A stretch of DNA of 5,822 nucleotides from an uncultured Muribaculaceae bacterium (GTDB taxonomy: Bacteria; Bacteroidota; Bacteroidia; Bacteroidales; Muribaculaceae): positions 1 to 5,822 of the forward strand of contig CANRZQ010000185.1 of NCBI GenBank assembly GCA_947644475.1, given 5' to 3'. The notes below the pieces were generated by a model that did no database searches, was not told the DNA's origin, and saw only the letters and a program-made list of their open reading frames with translations. Each line of letters opens with the position of its first letter. The stretch's first letter is position 1. A program made the translations under genes and the position numbers. Shown piece by piece: positions 5,022 to 5,822 of this stretch.

Positions 5022-5816
5022 TTATTCTGCGGTTTGATTGTCTTGGAGTGTGAGGGCCGTTGGGTTGTGGCAGGTCATGCCGCCGTCGACCACTATGGTC
5101 TGGCCGGTGATGTAGCGGGCATCGTCGGAGGCGAGGAAGGCCACGGTGGCGCCTACGTCGTCGGGGTCGCCGAGATATGGCAGCGGAGTCTGCGAGGCAA
5201 ATACAGCCCTGACATCCTCGGGGAGATTGTCGGTGGCAGCCTTGGTGAGAATCAGCCCGGGAGCCACGGCGTTGCAGCGGATGCCGCGACGGCCGTATTG
5301 TGTGGCGGTGTATTTGGTGAGTGCTATCACTCCGGCCTTGGCTATGCCGTAGAGAGTGCCGCGGAAGTCGCCGGTGATGCCGCCGATAGAGGCCACGTTT
5401 ACGATTGCCGATGCATCGGGCATAAGGGGGAGCGCGGCACGTGTTGCGATAAGCGAGCCTTTGAGGCTCAGGCTCATGACTTTTTCGAAATAGTCCGGGT
5501 CGAGGTCGGCGACCGGTCCGTCGAGGCGCATGTCGGTGCCTCCGACGTTGTTTACGAGCACGTCGATGCGGCCGAAACGTTTGGCCGTGTCACATATCGC
5601 TTTTTCGATGGATGCCATGTCGGTGCCGTCGTAGTATACGCCCCACGCTTTCAGGCCGGCGGATGTGAGTCGGTTCACGGCCTCGTCGACATGGGCCATA
5701 ATGTGTGCTGAGATTATCACCGTGGCACCTTCCGATGTCATGCGCCACGCCGAGGCATAGTCGATGCCGCCGGTAGAGCCGGATACAAATGCAATCTTGT
5801 CTTTAAACCTGTCCAT
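5022..5816 (-). CDS. Short-chain dehydrogenase/reductase, similar to Bacteroides 7-alpha-hydroxysteroid dehydrogenase
   Basis: A 264-residue classical SDR: NAD(P)-dependent oxidation or reduction of an alcohol/carbonyl substrate in the cytosol. The cofactor loop is SGSTGGID (12-19), followed by NNVGG (89-93), catalytic Ser S143 in NVASIGG, YGIAK with Y156 and K160, the APG motif (185-187), and the C-terminal TGQTIVVDGG (237-246). From NNVGG onward the wording (DARYITGQTIVVDGG, then HNPT near the end) closely recalls the Bacteroides fragilis 7-alpha-hydroxysteroid dehydrogenase; this is from memory, not a computed alignment. Two oddities: the last Gly of TGxxxGxG is Asp (D19, codon GAC), and the tetrad Asn position is Ser (S117 in LSLKG). 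The segment after beta 2 (IISAHIMAHVDEAV) lacks the Ser-Arg often used for NADPH. The start at 5816 fits the family N-terminus (MDRFKDKIAFVSG); only 6 nt precede it in the window, so its promoter is not visible. SDR membership is certain; the substrate is not. Confidence 0.9.
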   Translation of the reverse strand: MDRFKDKIAFVSGSTGGIDYASAWRMTSEGATVIISAHIMAHVDEAVNRLTSAGLKAWGVYYDGTDMASIEKAICDTAKRFGRIDVLVNNVGGTDMRLDGPVADLDPDYFEKVMSLSLKGSLIATRAALPLMPDASAIVNVASIGGITGDFRGTLYGIAKAGVIALTKYTATQYGRRGIRCNAVAPGLILTKAATDNLPEDVRAVFASQTPLPYLGDPDDVGATVAFLASDDARYITGQTIVVDGGMTCHNPTALTLQDNQTAE

Positions 5817-5822
5817 TTTGCG

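Overview
The window looks like a chromosomal segment of a Bacteroidota bacterium, most likely a gut Bacteroidales; the family cannot be fixed from sequence alone. The evidence is: perfect matches to the Bacteroidota promoter -7 box TAnnTTTG in three intergenic gaps, two of them with a TTTG -33 box 19-20 nt upstream; no Shine-Dalgarno sequences before the genes; an OmpA-family and a PorT-like outer-membrane protein; and a transketolase with the Bacteroidota-style SDGG thiamine motif. All five supported genes lie on the minus strand, so the window reads biologically from right to left.

From right to left: (1) 5022-5816, a short-chain dehydrogenase/reductase (SDR) whose C-terminal two thirds resembles, as I remember it, the 7-alpha-hydroxysteroid dehydrogenase of Bacteroides, but with unusual residues in the cofactor and catalytic motifs. 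(2) 4801-5021, a gap holding a strong promoter followed by a nested palindromic element with REPIN architecture (two GTAG-tailed hairpins in inverted orientation). (3) 4480-4800, a 106-residue protein that looks like the N-terminal half of a degenerate SDR. (4) 4351-4479, a gap with a consensus promoter. (5) 3733-4350, a PorT-like outer-membrane beta-barrel protein. (6) 3613-3732, a gap with 14-nt-period direct repeats and a long imperfect hairpin. (7) 1579-3612, a complete transketolase. (8) 1395-1578, an A/T-rich gap with a -7 box and a 51-nt stem-loop at the predicted 5' end of the next mRNA. (9) 168-1394, an OmpA-family protein. (10) 1-167, its intrinsic terminator at 91-126, and a weaker plus-strand terminator at 14-40 that may belong to a convergent gene beyond the left edge.

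The genes are housekeeping or envelope functions (pentose phosphate pathway, outer membrane) plus an oxidoreductase pair, and do not form one obvious pathway. Separate promoters suggest mostly independent transcription units. I see no phage, CRISPR, toxin-antitoxin or tRNA/rRNA gene. The most interesting material is noncoding: the REPIN-like element inside a predicted 5' leader, the stem-loop at the start of the OmpA mRNA, and the repeat cluster before transketolase. The truncated SDR next to an intact SDR is the most unusual coding feature. No gap exceeds 300 bases.
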